NCBI GenBank assembly: GCA_017632535.1
Contig: JAGBRC010000015.1
Location: 1 to 43,142, forward strand
Direction: 5' to 3'
From: Aeriscardovia sp.
GTDB lineage: Bacteria; Actinomycetota; Actinomycetes; Actinomycetales; Bifidobacteriaceae
Length of the DNA stretch: 43,142 nt
A program made the position numbers and the translations under genes. Positions 11,836-18,771 of this stretch are shown here, piece by piece (position 1 is the stretch's first letter; every line of letters begins with the position of its first letter). Under the pieces are notes generated by a model, which saw nothing but the letters and a program-made list of their open reading frames with translations, was not told where the DNA came from and did no database searches.

Positions 11836-12096
11836 ATGTCCCAGATTGGGGGGCAATCGGCGAAAGAGGTTGGCACTTCTCCTTTGCCGGATGGGGCCCC
11901 GTTAAAACTTCCTTTCCTGCAAGTTTTGGACGCGAAAGCCTTAGAGGAGGCCTTTTTCGCCCTGATGGAGCTTGAGGCGTTGCAGATTAAATCAACTCAA
12001 ATGAAGACGGGTAAAAGGGCAAACGCCCCGAAGGCGGCCCCAGCAACCTTGGCCCGGCAGGCAGATCGTTTGCCCTTTTACCCGGCAGGAACCTAA
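11836..12096 (+). CDS. Doubtful small hypothetical ORF (86 aa)
   Basis: An ATG-started frame of 86 codons has plausible codon use in its middle (an acidic helix-like stretch LDAKALEEAFFALMELEAL). No Shine-Dalgarno is evident close to the ATG and no family is recognised. Its last third is formed by the two arms and loop of a perfect 18-bp inverted repeat, which is odd for a coding region. It may be a gene remnant or non-coding. Confidence 0.25.
   Translation: MSQIGGQSAKEVGTSPLPDGAPLKLPFLQVLDAKALEEAFFALMELEALQIKSTQMKTGKRANAPKAAPATLARQADRLPFYPAGT
12008..12084. repeat. Perfect 18-bp inverted repeat with 41-base loop
   Basis: CGGGTAAAAGGGCAAACG (12008-12025) is exactly complementary to CGTTTGCCCTTTTACCCG (12067-12084). 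The 41-base GC-rich loop has its own pairing potential. There is no flanking T tract, so it is not a simple terminator. It lies between tRNA-fMet and the small heptad-repeat gene. Confidence 0.85.
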
Positions 12097-12116
12097 AGAT
12101 GCGTAGGATCTTGCTC

Positions 12117-12251
12117 TTATATTTCTCTTGGCCTTATTTCTTCGCAGTCGGCCTTAAATTTTGCAAGATCGGCCTTTAATTTGGCGTAGTCTGCGTCCAG
12201 GTTGGCCAAGTCGGCATCCAATTTTTGTTTGCTCTTGTCTTCGTCTGCCAT
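12117..12251 (-). CDS. 44-aa heptad-repeat (coiled-coil) mini-protein
   Basis: An ATG at 12251 is preceded by an excellent ribosome site (AAAAGGAGG, 8-9 bases upstream). It opens a 44-codon frame ending in TAA at 12117-12119. The product starts MADEDKSKQK. It then has four exact seven-residue units: LDADLAN, LDADYAK, LKADLAK and FKADCEE, ending IRPREI. The periodic hydrophobic positions predict a short amphipathic helix or coiled coil; there is one Cys and no signal peptide. The strong ribosome site and clean periodicity make it likely to be a real gene. Function unknown; it stands alone in a gene-poor stretch. Confidence 0.72.
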   Translation of the reverse strand: MADEDKSKQKLDADLANLDADYAKLKADLAKFKADCEEIRPREI

Positions 12252-12932
12252 TTGACCGCTCCTCCTTTTCATATCGCTTTATCTTCGCAAAGGCTTCCAG
12301 CAGTGCCTTGAGCCCCTCAAAAATAAAAATTCTGTGTGTCTCGGGAAAACTCGAAAAGAAAGCCCTGCAGCCCTGCAGCTTTATCGGTCTTCCTGAGAAT
12401 CCATATTAATCCCCTGCAAGGGTGTTGCCCCTTTTTTACGTCCGATCCTTTAAAGCGCATTCCATGGAGAAACTTAATGGGCTTTCAATGCCTTTTCCCC
12501 AATTTTTCCAATTTCAAAATTAAATACGCCTTGCGCTGCCATATGCGCCAGAGACTTATAAAAAGGGTCGAGGGGCGCCCCAGCGGCGCATGCGCATGAA
12601 AAGGTGTGAAGGCGCAACGCATTTGCCGGTTTTGCCGGCCCAAAACTTTTAAACGCCTAAGCTTGCGCGTCCGGCTGGGGGAACTCAAATTCTAGAGCGG
12701 AAGCGCGGCAAATCGGACTTTTCAAATTCAGGTAAGAAGAAAACCAGAAGGCTGCCCGGATCCCGCGCAGGGCTGTTTTTGGAAAACAAATCAAAGGCGG
12801 GGAAAACTTGGCACTGGCAGAGAACCCTTGGGCTGGAAAAATAAGCGGGGGGGGATTGTCTCAAAAGCGGCGCGCGCCCAAGGGGAGGGGCAAACTCCAA
12901 ACCCCACTCCAGCCTATTAAAAATCCTCCGGC
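12252..12932. other. Gene-free intergenic stretch, about 680 bases
   Basis: No frame here has a convincing ribosome site or recognisable product. I see only weak structure: an AAGGG/CCCTT hairpin before a T run near 12418-12437 and a short GCCGG/CCGGC hairpin near 12630. There are also a few homopolymer tracts (for example eight G near 12850). It could hold non-coding RNA or decayed sequence, but nothing identifiable. Confidence 0.5.
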
Positions 12933-14153
12933 CTATTTGCCGCTCGCCCCAAATTCCTCCCTGATTTCTTTTGAGTTTTCATCATAGGAGGGGGCATCCT
13001 TCTTGGCGCCGTATGAATTCCACGTCCCGTACTTGAAGGGGTCTCCCAAAACGAGCTGGCCGTCGGGCATCTCTTTGACCATGCCCCTGGAGACTATCTG
13101 GGGCATGCGACGCGTGTCGTCGACGTTTAGGCAAAGGCCGCATGGCACTCCCGCCTCCGAAATCTTCCTCTGCCACTCTTCTGCGGGACCTGAAGAGAGC
13201 ACTCCCTCCATGAGGGATTTGACCTTCTTCCAGTTCTTTTCCCTGAGGTCGTTTGTGGCCATGTCGGGATCCTTCGCCCATTCGGGGTGCCCCAAACAGG
13301 CGCTCAAAAGTCCCCAGAGCCTGTCGTTTCCGCAGCAGATCGCCACCATTTCGTCGGCGCACATGAAAGTGTCGAAAGGATACATGTAGGGGTGGCGGTT
13401 TCCGATTCTCTTCGGCCTCTGCCCGAGCCCTAGAGAGCTCATAAGCCCTTGGGCCATGAGGGAGAAGGAAGTGTCGAGCATGGAAATGTCGACAGTAGTG
13501 CCCTTGCCCGTTTTTTCCCTGGCGTAGAGGGCAGTCACAATTCCGGCGTAGCCGTGGATTCCGGCGACAATGTCGGAAATGGAAGTGCCCACCCTGGTCG
13601 GAAGCCCCCCCTCATCGGCGGGAAGACCCGTCAGATCCATAAGTCCGCTCCAGGCCTGAATGACGGTGTCGTAAGCGGCCTCTTGGGACATGGGGCCCCA
13701 CTGCCCAAAGCCAGATATGGAGCAGACGATGAGGCGGGGAAACTTTTTGACCAGATCCTCTGGGTCGAGCCCGTTTTTGGCCATGACTCCAGGGCGGAAG
13801 TTTTCAACTACCACGTCGGCTTTTGCAATCATCTTCATGAGGAATGCGTGGTCGTCCGGGTTCCTAAAGTCCAGGGCTATGGATTCTTTTCCGACATTGG
13901 CTATGCGGAAATAGTCCGAAGATCCGTCGGCTACGTAGGGTCCCATGCTCCTGGTGTCGTCCCCTTTGGGAGGCCTTTCTACATGTATCACCCTGGCCCC
14001 CGCATCGGCCAGCATCCTGGTGCAGGTGGGCCCTGAAAGGACGCGGGTGAGATCTACTACCAAAACTCCCTCGAGTGGGTAGGGTTTGGACGGGTCGAGG
14101 CGCGGATTTTCCTGCGCCGCCTTCTTATAGTCGGGATCCTGTTGTTCCGTCAT
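12933..14153 (-). CDS. Class III (CaiB/BaiF) CoA-transferase, second formyl-/oxalyl-CoA transferase paralogue
   Basis: The 406-aa product has the class III CoA-transferase core: VLVVDLTRVLSGPTCTRMLAD, the VVVENFRPGVM motif and VGTSISDIVAGIHGYAGI. The Asp in SISD (about residue 194) aligns with the nucleophilic Asp169 of Oxalobacter Frc. It is clearly diverged from the other copy at 15.5 kb. Given its place in the oxalate cluster it may be an acetyl-CoA:oxalate CoA-transferase like E. coli YfdE, or act on another dicarboxylate (inference). The ATG has AGGAGG seven bases upstream. It is last in the cluster and follows a terminator-like hairpin only 26 bases before its ATG. Confidence 0.85.
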   Translation of the reverse strand: MTEQQDPDYKKAAQENPRLDPSKPYPLEGVLVVDLTRVLSGPTCTRMLADAGARVIHVERPPKGDDTRSMGPYVADGSSDYFRIANVGKESIALDFRNPDDHAFLMKMIAKADVVVENFRPGVMAKNGLDPEDLVKKFPRLIVCSISGFGQWGPMSQEAAYDTVIQAWSGLMDLTGLPADEGGLPTRVGTSISDIVAGIHGYAGIVTALYAREKTGKGTTVDISMLDTSFSLMAQGLMSSLGLGQRPKRIGNRHPYMYPFDTFMCADEMVAICCGNDRLWGLLSACLGHPEWAKDPDMATNDLREKNWKKVKSLMEGVLSSGPAEEWQRKISEAGVPCGLCLNVDDTRRMPQIVSRGMVKEMPDGQLVLGDPFKYGTWNSYGAKKDAPSYDENSKEIREEFGASGK

Positions 14154-14179
14154 TCTATCCTCCTGTAAAAGTGGCCCAT

Positions 14180-14222
14180 AAAAAAGCGGGCGCCTTCAGG
14201 CTGAACGCCGGAAAGCTCCCGC
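14180..14222 (-). terminator. Terminator hairpin in the leader of the second CoA-transferase gene
   Basis: Read on the minus strand, GCGGGAGCTTTC (14222-14211) pairs, with one mismatch and one G-U, with GAAGGCGCCCGC (14197-14186). Six U follow, ending at 14180, 26 bases before ATG 14153. The stem base GCGGG/CCCGC and U tract match the leaders of oxc and frc, but the loop differs. It could end the carrier transcript or attenuate the CoA-transferase gene. Confidence 0.75.
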
Positions 14223-14340
14223 AGTCTTTAAATCTCCCCCAAGGCCGGGCCTTTTGCCGAGGGATTTGCTCCGATTTTCCCTAAGAAAGGAGGGCGTAGG
14301 CGAAACCTGCACTCCAATAAATCGGAACGACAGATGGATT

Positions 14341-14401
14341 TACCACTCAAAACTGTGGCACAAGCTTCTCCCGCGCTAGAGGGCGTGGGAGATGAGTGGT
14401 A
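14341..14401. repeat. Nested inverted repeats spanning the stop codon of the carrier gene
   Basis: Outer arms TACCACTCA (14341-14349) and TGAGTGGTA (14393-14401) pair perfectly. They enclose a near-perfect inner hairpin, CTCCCGCGC and GGCGTGGGAG, whose loop contains the TAG stop of the AEC carrier. No U tract follows, so it may stabilise the 3' end of upstream RNA rather than terminate. Confidence 0.5.
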
Positions 14402-15434
14402 TCAGCCAAATCCACAGCACGCATGTACCTGCGAAACAGACTGTGGAAATAGCCAGCGTACTTGTGCCTTCCTTGACGTAGATATTGTTTTGGCTGGAAA
14501 TTATAACGCCGCTCATTGCAGGAGGCAGTCCGGTTCCAAGGGCCAGCATCTCGAGGAGGATGAGGCTGTTGGGGTGCCTCCACATTCCGCACAAAAATCC
14601 TACGAAGATTAGGATTCCAGGCATGAGGAGCAAGCGGTAGAAAACGTTCCAGATAATTTCCCAGCTGAAGGCGAAAGTCCCCGTGGCGGCCAGGGCGACG
14701 CCTGCCGCGAGAACGGCGACGCCGGAATTAGCCTTGGCTATCAGCTCGAAGTTCGGGGTGAACCAAGAAGGCCACGGAATTCCGATAAGCACCCATATGA
14801 CGGCGAGGATAGGGGCCGCGGCCACGGGCTTGCAGCAAGCGCGGAGGATTGACCATCCGGCGCCACGGTGGATCTTCTTGCCCTTTTCATCGTATTCCTT
14901 GAGGGTGCCCGCCTTGGCGGCCTGCTCGTTGTAGTAGGATTCCACCAAGGACACGCCAATGGGAATAGTAATGGCATTTACTACTATGGATATAATGCCA
15001 ATCACCAGATTGGTATTGGTGGTGTCGCCGAAAATCGGGTCAAGCACTGCAAATCCCAGGAAGCCGATAGTGGGCGAACCTGCGATCAGTGCGCAAATGG
15101 CGGCTTCGGCCTTGTTGCGCTTGAACAGCCACTTGTCCAAGTAGTAGCAAAGCATGAAAAGAGCCGTGACGCCGATAAAGGAAATGAGGGTCAAGACTCC
15201 GTCTTGGATGAACAGCTTCCTGGAGGCTTTGGCAATGGAAGCAAACAAAGCCGCAGGGAGGGCCACGTCCAACACGAAGTAGTTCAAGGCTTGTCGGCCC
15301 GCGTTATCTATGAAGGGCCTTTTTTGGCCCTTCCATTTCCACCCCAGGCACCACCCCAGGGCCATGATGACCAGAATTGGGACCAGGTCATCTACAATGA
15401 TCTTTCCTATGTTCATTGGAAGTCCTATAGACAT
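14376..15434 (-). CDS. AEC (auxin efflux carrier) family permease, likely oxalate/formate carrier
   Basis: The product of about 352 aa has some ten hydrophobic segments. Near the N-terminus are DDLVPILVIMALGWCLGW and ALNYFVLDVALPAALFASI, typical of the Mem_trans/AEC fold. Next are GSPTIGFLGFAVLDPIFG and, after a central hydrophilic loop (DEKGKKIHRG), a second half with NSGVAVLAAGVALAATGTFAF. AEC proteins carry organic acids such as malate and malonate. Sitting between two CoA-transferase genes, downstream of frc and oxc, it is the obvious candidate for oxalate uptake or oxalate:formate exchange in place of an OxlT-type carrier (inference). The start is uncertain: ATG 15434 lacks a ribosome site, while ATG 15416 has AGGA upstream. 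A 13-bp hairpin lies immediately upstream. Confidence 0.85.
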   Translation of the reverse strand: MSIGLPMNIGKIIVDDLVPILVIMALGWCLGWKWKGQKRPFIDNAGRQALNYFVLDVALPAALFASIAKASRKLFIQDGVLTLISFIGVTALFMLCYYLDKWLFKRNKAEAAICALIAGSPTIGFLGFAVLDPIFGDTTNTNLVIGIISIVVNAITIPIGVSLVESYYNEQAAKAGTLKEYDEKGKKIHRGAGWSILRACCKPVAAAPILAVIWVLIGIPWPSWFTPNFELIAKANSGVAVLAAGVALAATGTFAFSWEIIWNVFYRLLLMPGILIFVGFLCGMWRHPNSLILLEMLALGTGLPPAMSGVIISSQNNIYVKEGTSTLAISTVCFAGTCVLWIWLIPLISHAL

Positions 15435-15438
15435 GACT

Positions 15439-15474
15439 GGAGGGAAGTTAAGATTTTAACTCCCCTCCTTTTTT
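15439..15474 (+). terminator. Strong hairpin before the carrier gene; terminator on the plus strand
   Basis: GGAGGGAAGTTAA (15439-15451) pairs with TTAACTCCCCTCC (15456-15468) through a 4-base loop with one mismatch (G-U pair on the minus-strand RNA), followed by TTTTTT (15469-15474). On the plus strand it is a textbook terminator although no plus-strand gene ends here. On the carrier mRNA (minus strand) the same stem buries the only GGAGG sequence and abuts ATG 15434. Confidence 0.7.
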
Positions 15475-15489
15475 ATAGGTTTATTTTGT

Positions 15490-16812
15490 CTACTTAATCA
15501 CTTCCGGAGCAGCATTCTTCGGTCCGCGGGCCTCGGAAATTGTTCCATCGGCAACCATTCCCTGAATGTCGCTCTCGCTGAACCCGAGGCCGGAAAGAAT
15601 TTCCTTGTTGTTCTCGCCGAGATCGGGGGCGCGCTTGTAGGAAGGCTTGTAGTTAGACATGGTGAAGGGCAGGCCTATGGTCTTGAAGTCCCCGCGGTTG
15701 CCGCCCTCGTCGATGGTGACGATGGTGCCGTCGGAGTTCAGATCGGGGTCGTTTTCAAGCTCGTACCAGTCCATGATGGGCCCGCAGGGAAGCCCTGCCT
15801 TGCCGAACATCTCGGTGAGGGTGAACTTGTCGTAGTTCTTGGTGAAGTCCTCGATTTCGGCGTAGAGCTCCTCTTTGTGCAGCTGGCGGTGCTGCCAGGT
15901 GTCGAAGCGGGGGTCGTCGATGAGCTGGGGCTTGCCTATAGTGTTGCACAGAGCTTCCCAGCTGGACTTGGGATCCTGGATGACGATGTAAACGTAGTCG
16001 TTGGGATCGGTATCCCAGCCCTTGGCCTTGTAGCACCATCCGATGACCTGTCCGCCCTCGGTGTTTTCGGCCCTGGGGATGGCCTTGCCCCACTTGAAGT
16101 CGGTGTTGTAGACGGCGTAGTGGGGAAGGGCTCCGAGGTTGTCGAGCATGATCTGGTCGCGGAGCTTGATGCGGCAGAGGTTGATGGTGGCGTTGACCAT
16201 GGACTGGTACACGAAGCACCCTTCCCCGGTGCGATCCCTCTGGGCGAGGGCGGCGAGGATGCCTATGCAAAGGTGCATGCCGGAGTTGGAATCTCCGAGC
16301 GCGGCCGCGGACTGGGTGGGGACGTTGAACTTGCCCTCGTTCCAGCCGGTGGCGGAAGCCGCCCCGCCGGCGCTCTGGGCCACGGGCTCGTAAGCCTTTA
16401 CGTTTTCAAAGCGGGAGCCCTTGTTGAAGCCCTTGATGCTGCCCATTATGAGGCGCGGGTTGAGCTTGTGCACGTCTTCCCAGCCAAATCCTAGCTTGTC
16501 GACTCCGCCGGGCTTGATGTTTTCCACGAAGATGTCGGCCTTCTTGAGAAGCTCGGTCATGACCTTCTTGCCGGATTCGGTGCGGACGTCCAGGGTGAGG
16601 GACTTCTTGTTGGCGTTAAGCTGCAGGAAGTAAAGGCCCCAGGAGTCTGCGATGTCGAGGAGCTGATTGCGGGTGGGGTCTCCCGAACCGGGCTTTTCAA
16701 TCTTGATTACGTCTGCCCCGAGCCAAGCCAGGATCTGGGTGCAGGACGGGCCGGACTGGACCTGGGTCCAGTCGACTACTGTAATTCCCTTCAGCGGTGC
16801 AAATTCATTCAT
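15490..16812 (-). CDS. frc: Formyl-CoA:oxalate CoA-transferase
   Basis: I set the start at ATG 16812 (MNEFAPLKG), which has AAAGGTG upstream, rather than the GTG at 16833. The 440-aa class III CoA-transferase moves CoA from formyl-CoA to oxalate. It aligns closely, from memory, with Oxalobacter Frc: VVDWTQVQSGPSCTQ, FVENIKPGGVDKLGF, and ALGDSNSGMHLCIGILAAL. Asp174 in GDSNSG matches catalytic Asp169. PTRNQLLD has Gln where Oxalobacter Frc has Trp48, as I recall for E. coli YfdW. The glycine-rich active-site loop reads TEGGQ instead of GGGGQ. It follows oxc with its own promoter and leader terminator. Confidence 0.93.
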   Translation of the reverse strand: MNEFAPLKGITVVDWTQVQSGPSCTQILAWLGADVIKIEKPGSGDPTRNQLLDIADSWGLYFLQLNANKKSLTLDVRTESGKKVMTELLKKADIFVENIKPGGVDKLGFGWEDVHKLNPRLIMGSIKGFNKGSRFENVKAYEPVAQSAGGAASATGWNEGKFNVPTQSAAALGDSNSGMHLCIGILAALAQRDRTGEGCFVYQSMVNATINLCRIKLRDQIMLDNLGALPHYAVYNTDFKWGKAIPRAENTEGGQVIGWCYKAKGWDTDPNDYVYIVIQDPKSSWEALCNTIGKPQLIDDPRFDTWQHRQLHKEELYAEIEDFTKNYDKFTLTEMFGKAGLPCGPIMDWYELENDPDLNSDGTIVTIDEGGNRGDFKTIGLPFTMSNYKPSYKRAPDLGENNKEILSGLGFSESDIQGMVADGTISEARGPKNAAPEVIK

Positions 16813-16844
16813 AAATAAACACCTTTCAATCACTGTATAAGCCT

Positions 16845-16906
16845 ATTAAAAAAGCGGGCGCTTCTCCTCACGCACTCGCGTTGGGAAAAGCGCCCGCAAT
16901 GATTAA
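16845..16906 (-). promoter_or_regulatory. 62-bp attenuator-like leader module of frc
   Basis: On the minus strand, GCGGGCGCTT (16897-16888) pairs perfectly with AAGCGCCCGC (16863-16854) around an inner ACGC/GCGT hairpin, and is followed by six U (16853-16848). The U tract ends 35 bases before ATG 16812. A GATTA-N6-TAATC hairpin (16916-16901) immediately precedes it. The 62 bases recur with a single change upstream of oxc at 18691-18752. Confidence 0.85.
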
Positions 16907-16923
16907 TGCTCTAATCGCCTCCT

Positions 16924-16952
16924 ATTATGTAACAAGAAAAGTTACTTTTCAA
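16924..16952 (-). promoter_or_regulatory. Promoter of frc
   Basis: On the minus strand a TTGAAA -35 (16952-16947) and CATAAT -10 (16929-16924) are separated by exactly 17 bases. Each hexamer is one base from consensus. The -35 overlaps the end of oxc. GTAAC/GTTAC arms lie in the spacer and could be an operator. Expected start about 16917, so the whole small hairpin plus terminator is transcribed. Confidence 0.65.
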
Positions 16953-18663
16953 TAGGAAGATTCACTGGCCCGTCCTCGTGGAAGATGACGGGATTGAGGT
17001 GGCCTATGTGTCCGCTCTCCTTGCCCATGTTGGGATCCAGCACGGCATTGATGACGGTGGGCTCTTTGGAAGCGTAAGCCTCTTTGAGGGCATCCTCCAT
17101 CTCCTGATAGGTGCGCACGCAATACGCCCTGCCCCCGAAGGCGCGGGCTATAAGGTCGTATTGACCGCTGGGATCCAGGTAAGTCGGGGAGACCATGCCG
17201 TCAATTTCGGAATCTTTGCCGTTATAAATTCCTCCATTGTTGCAAACCACAACTATTACCGGCAGATGGTAGCGGCAGATGGTCTCAGTCTCCATTCCGT
17301 CAAATCCGAAGGCGGAATCGCCGGCCAGGTCGATTACGGGGCGCCCAGTCTCCACGGCGGTAGCTATGGCGTAGGGCAGTCCCACTCCCATAACCCCCCA
17401 GGTTCCGGTGTCGAGGCGGTGGCGGGGCTGGAAGATATTGATTACGTCCCTGCCGGTGTCGAGGGTGTTGGCCCCCTCAGACACCAGGTAAGTGTCGGGG
17501 TTTTCGGCTATAAGGTCGCGGATGGGGAGCATGGCACCGTAGAAGCCCATGGGCTCCCTGCTCTTGCCGGCCTCTTCGGCCTTGCTCATCTTCTCCACAT
17601 TGGAGGCCTTCTTTTCAGCGATCTTGTCCAGCCAGTCCTGGGGGGCCTTGTAACCCGTCGCCTTGACGGCGGGGACGAACTTGCTGAGGACGGAAACCAT
17701 GTCTCCTACGAGCGGAGCCGCAATGTGGCGGTTGGAATCTATCTCCTGCCCGTCGATGTCGACTTGTATGAACTTCACGTCAGAAGAGAAGGGCTTGGGG
17801 GAGGCGCCGTTGCTCAAAAGCCAGTTGAGCCTGCAGCCCAAAAGCAGGATCACATCCGACGTCCCCAGGGAGAGGGACCTTGCGGCGGCGGCGCTGTTCT
17901 TGTCTCCGTCGGGAATAATTCCCTTAGCCATGCTCATGGGGAGGAAGGGGATGGAAGTGGAAGAGACTAGGTCCCTTATCTGATCTTCGGCCTTGGCGTA
18001 AGCTGCGCCCTTTCCGAGAAGGATGGCGGGGCGCTTTGCGGAAGTGAGGATGTCTACAGCCCTTTTCACCGCTTCATCGCTCGGGAACTGGGCCGGGGCA
18101 GGATCGACCGGCACGTGGATGGTTGAAGCGGGATCGATTGAGGGATCGAGCATCTGGCCGAGCATCTCTCCGGGGACGTCGAGGTACACTCCTCCCGGGC
18201 GACCGCCTATAGCGGCCCTGATCGCCCTTATAACTCCTAGGCCCACGTCCTCGGGCTTGTCAATGCGGAAGGCAGCTTTGCAGAAAGGCTTGGCGGCATT
18301 GTACTGGTCCATCCCCTCGTATTCGCCCCTGTCCATATCGACGAGGGCGCGATCGGAAGATCCCGAAATCATAATCACAGGCCAGCAGTTCTCGGTAGCT
18401 TCCTTGAGGGCCACTAGGCCGTTCAAAAATCCGGGGGCGGAAACGGTCATCGCGATTCCGGGGCGGCCGGTGAGGTATCCGGCGGCGGCGGCGGCTTCTA
18501 CCGCGGCGTCCTCCCTGCGGAAGGCATAGAAGTGTATCCCTTCCATCTCCATCAGGCGGGCGACGTCAGTTACCGGGATGCCCACGAGGCCGTAGACATT
18601 TTTTACCCCGTTGGCTTTGAGGGCTTCGACCAAGAGATCTGCGCCGTTCATTTTTACAGTCAT
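16942..18663 (-). CDS. oxc: Oxalyl-CoA decarboxylase (thiamine diphosphate-dependent)
   Basis: The start is ATG 18663 (MTVKMNGADLLVEAL), with AAGGAG seven bases upstream; the frame extends upstream to 18717 but runs through the leader hairpin. The 573-aa product converts oxalyl-CoA to formyl-CoA and CO2. The N-terminal Pyr domain has GIPVTDVARLM and the ThDP-activating Glu in FRREDAAVEAAAAAGYLTG. The C-terminal PP domain has the metal/ThDP motif GDSAFGFDGMETETI...CNNGGIYNG, strongly resembling Oxalobacter Oxc. A central domain binds nucleotide in this family (ADP activation). Product formyl-CoA is consumed by Frc downstream. It has its own promoter and attenuator-like leader. Confidence 0.95.
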   Translation of the reverse strand: MTVKMNGADLLVEALKANGVKNVYGLVGIPVTDVARLMEMEGIHFYAFRREDAAVEAAAAAGYLTGRPGIAMTVSAPGFLNGLVALKEATENCWPVIMISGSSDRALVDMDRGEYEGMDQYNAAKPFCKAAFRIDKPEDVGLGVIRAIRAAIGGRPGGVYLDVPGEMLGQMLDPSIDPASTIHVPVDPAPAQFPSDEAVKRAVDILTSAKRPAILLGKGAAYAKAEDQIRDLVSSTSIPFLPMSMAKGIIPDGDKNSAAAARSLSLGTSDVILLLGCRLNWLLSNGASPKPFSSDVKFIQVDIDGQEIDSNRHIAAPLVGDMVSVLSKFVPAVKATGYKAPQDWLDKIAEKKASNVEKMSKAEEAGKSREPMGFYGAMLPIRDLIAENPDTYLVSEGANTLDTGRDVINIFQPRHRLDTGTWGVMGVGLPYAIATAVETGRPVIDLAGDSAFGFDGMETETICRYHLPVIVVVCNNGGIYNGKDSEIDGMVSPTYLDPSGQYDLIARAFGGRAYCVRTYQEMEDALKEAYASKEPTVINAVLDPNMGKESGHIGHLNPVIFHEDGPVNLPIEK

Positions 18664-18690
18664 AATCGCTCCTTGCATCACAAAAAGCCA

Positions 18691-18752
18691 ATTAAAAAAG
18701 CGGGCGCCTCTCCTCACGCACTCGCGTTGGGAAAAGCGCCCGCAATGATTAA
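18691..18752 (-). promoter_or_regulatory. 62-bp attenuator-like leader module of oxc
   Basis: It is identical to the frc module at 16845-16906 except at 18708 (C for T). In the RNA this turns a stem A-U pair into G-U, so the terminator stem GCGGGCGCTT/AGGCGCCCGC still forms. Six U (18699-18694) end 30 bases before ATG 18663. A perfect GATTAA-GTTT-TTAATC hairpin (18762-18747) precedes the terminator. Confidence 0.88.
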
Positions 18753-18771
18753 AAACTTAATCTTGCCCCCA

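Noticed and set aside
12008-12084. Integron attC site, or a known riboswitch class (SAM, cobalamin, c-di-GMP)
   Set aside because: The arms are perfectly complementary without the R'/R'' core sites, and none of the conserved core strings of those riboswitches is present.
12418-12437. Plus-strand intrinsic terminator
   Set aside because: The stem is only five base pairs and no plus-strand gene ends nearby.
12336-12688. Small ORFs on both strands in the gene-free stretch
   Set aside because: No ribosome sites, no family resemblance, and atypical composition.
15755-16494. Long open frames antisense to frc
   Set aside because: They mirror the codon bias of frc on the other strand and have no ribosome site or recognisable domains.
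16813-16833. GTG start of frc at 16833
   Set aside because: The AAAGGTG ribosome site lies downstream of it and serves ATG 16812.
18664-18717. Extended N-terminus of oxc starting at 18717
   Set aside because: The added residues are encoded by the leader terminator; ATG 18663 has a strong AAGGAG and matches the family's N-terminus.
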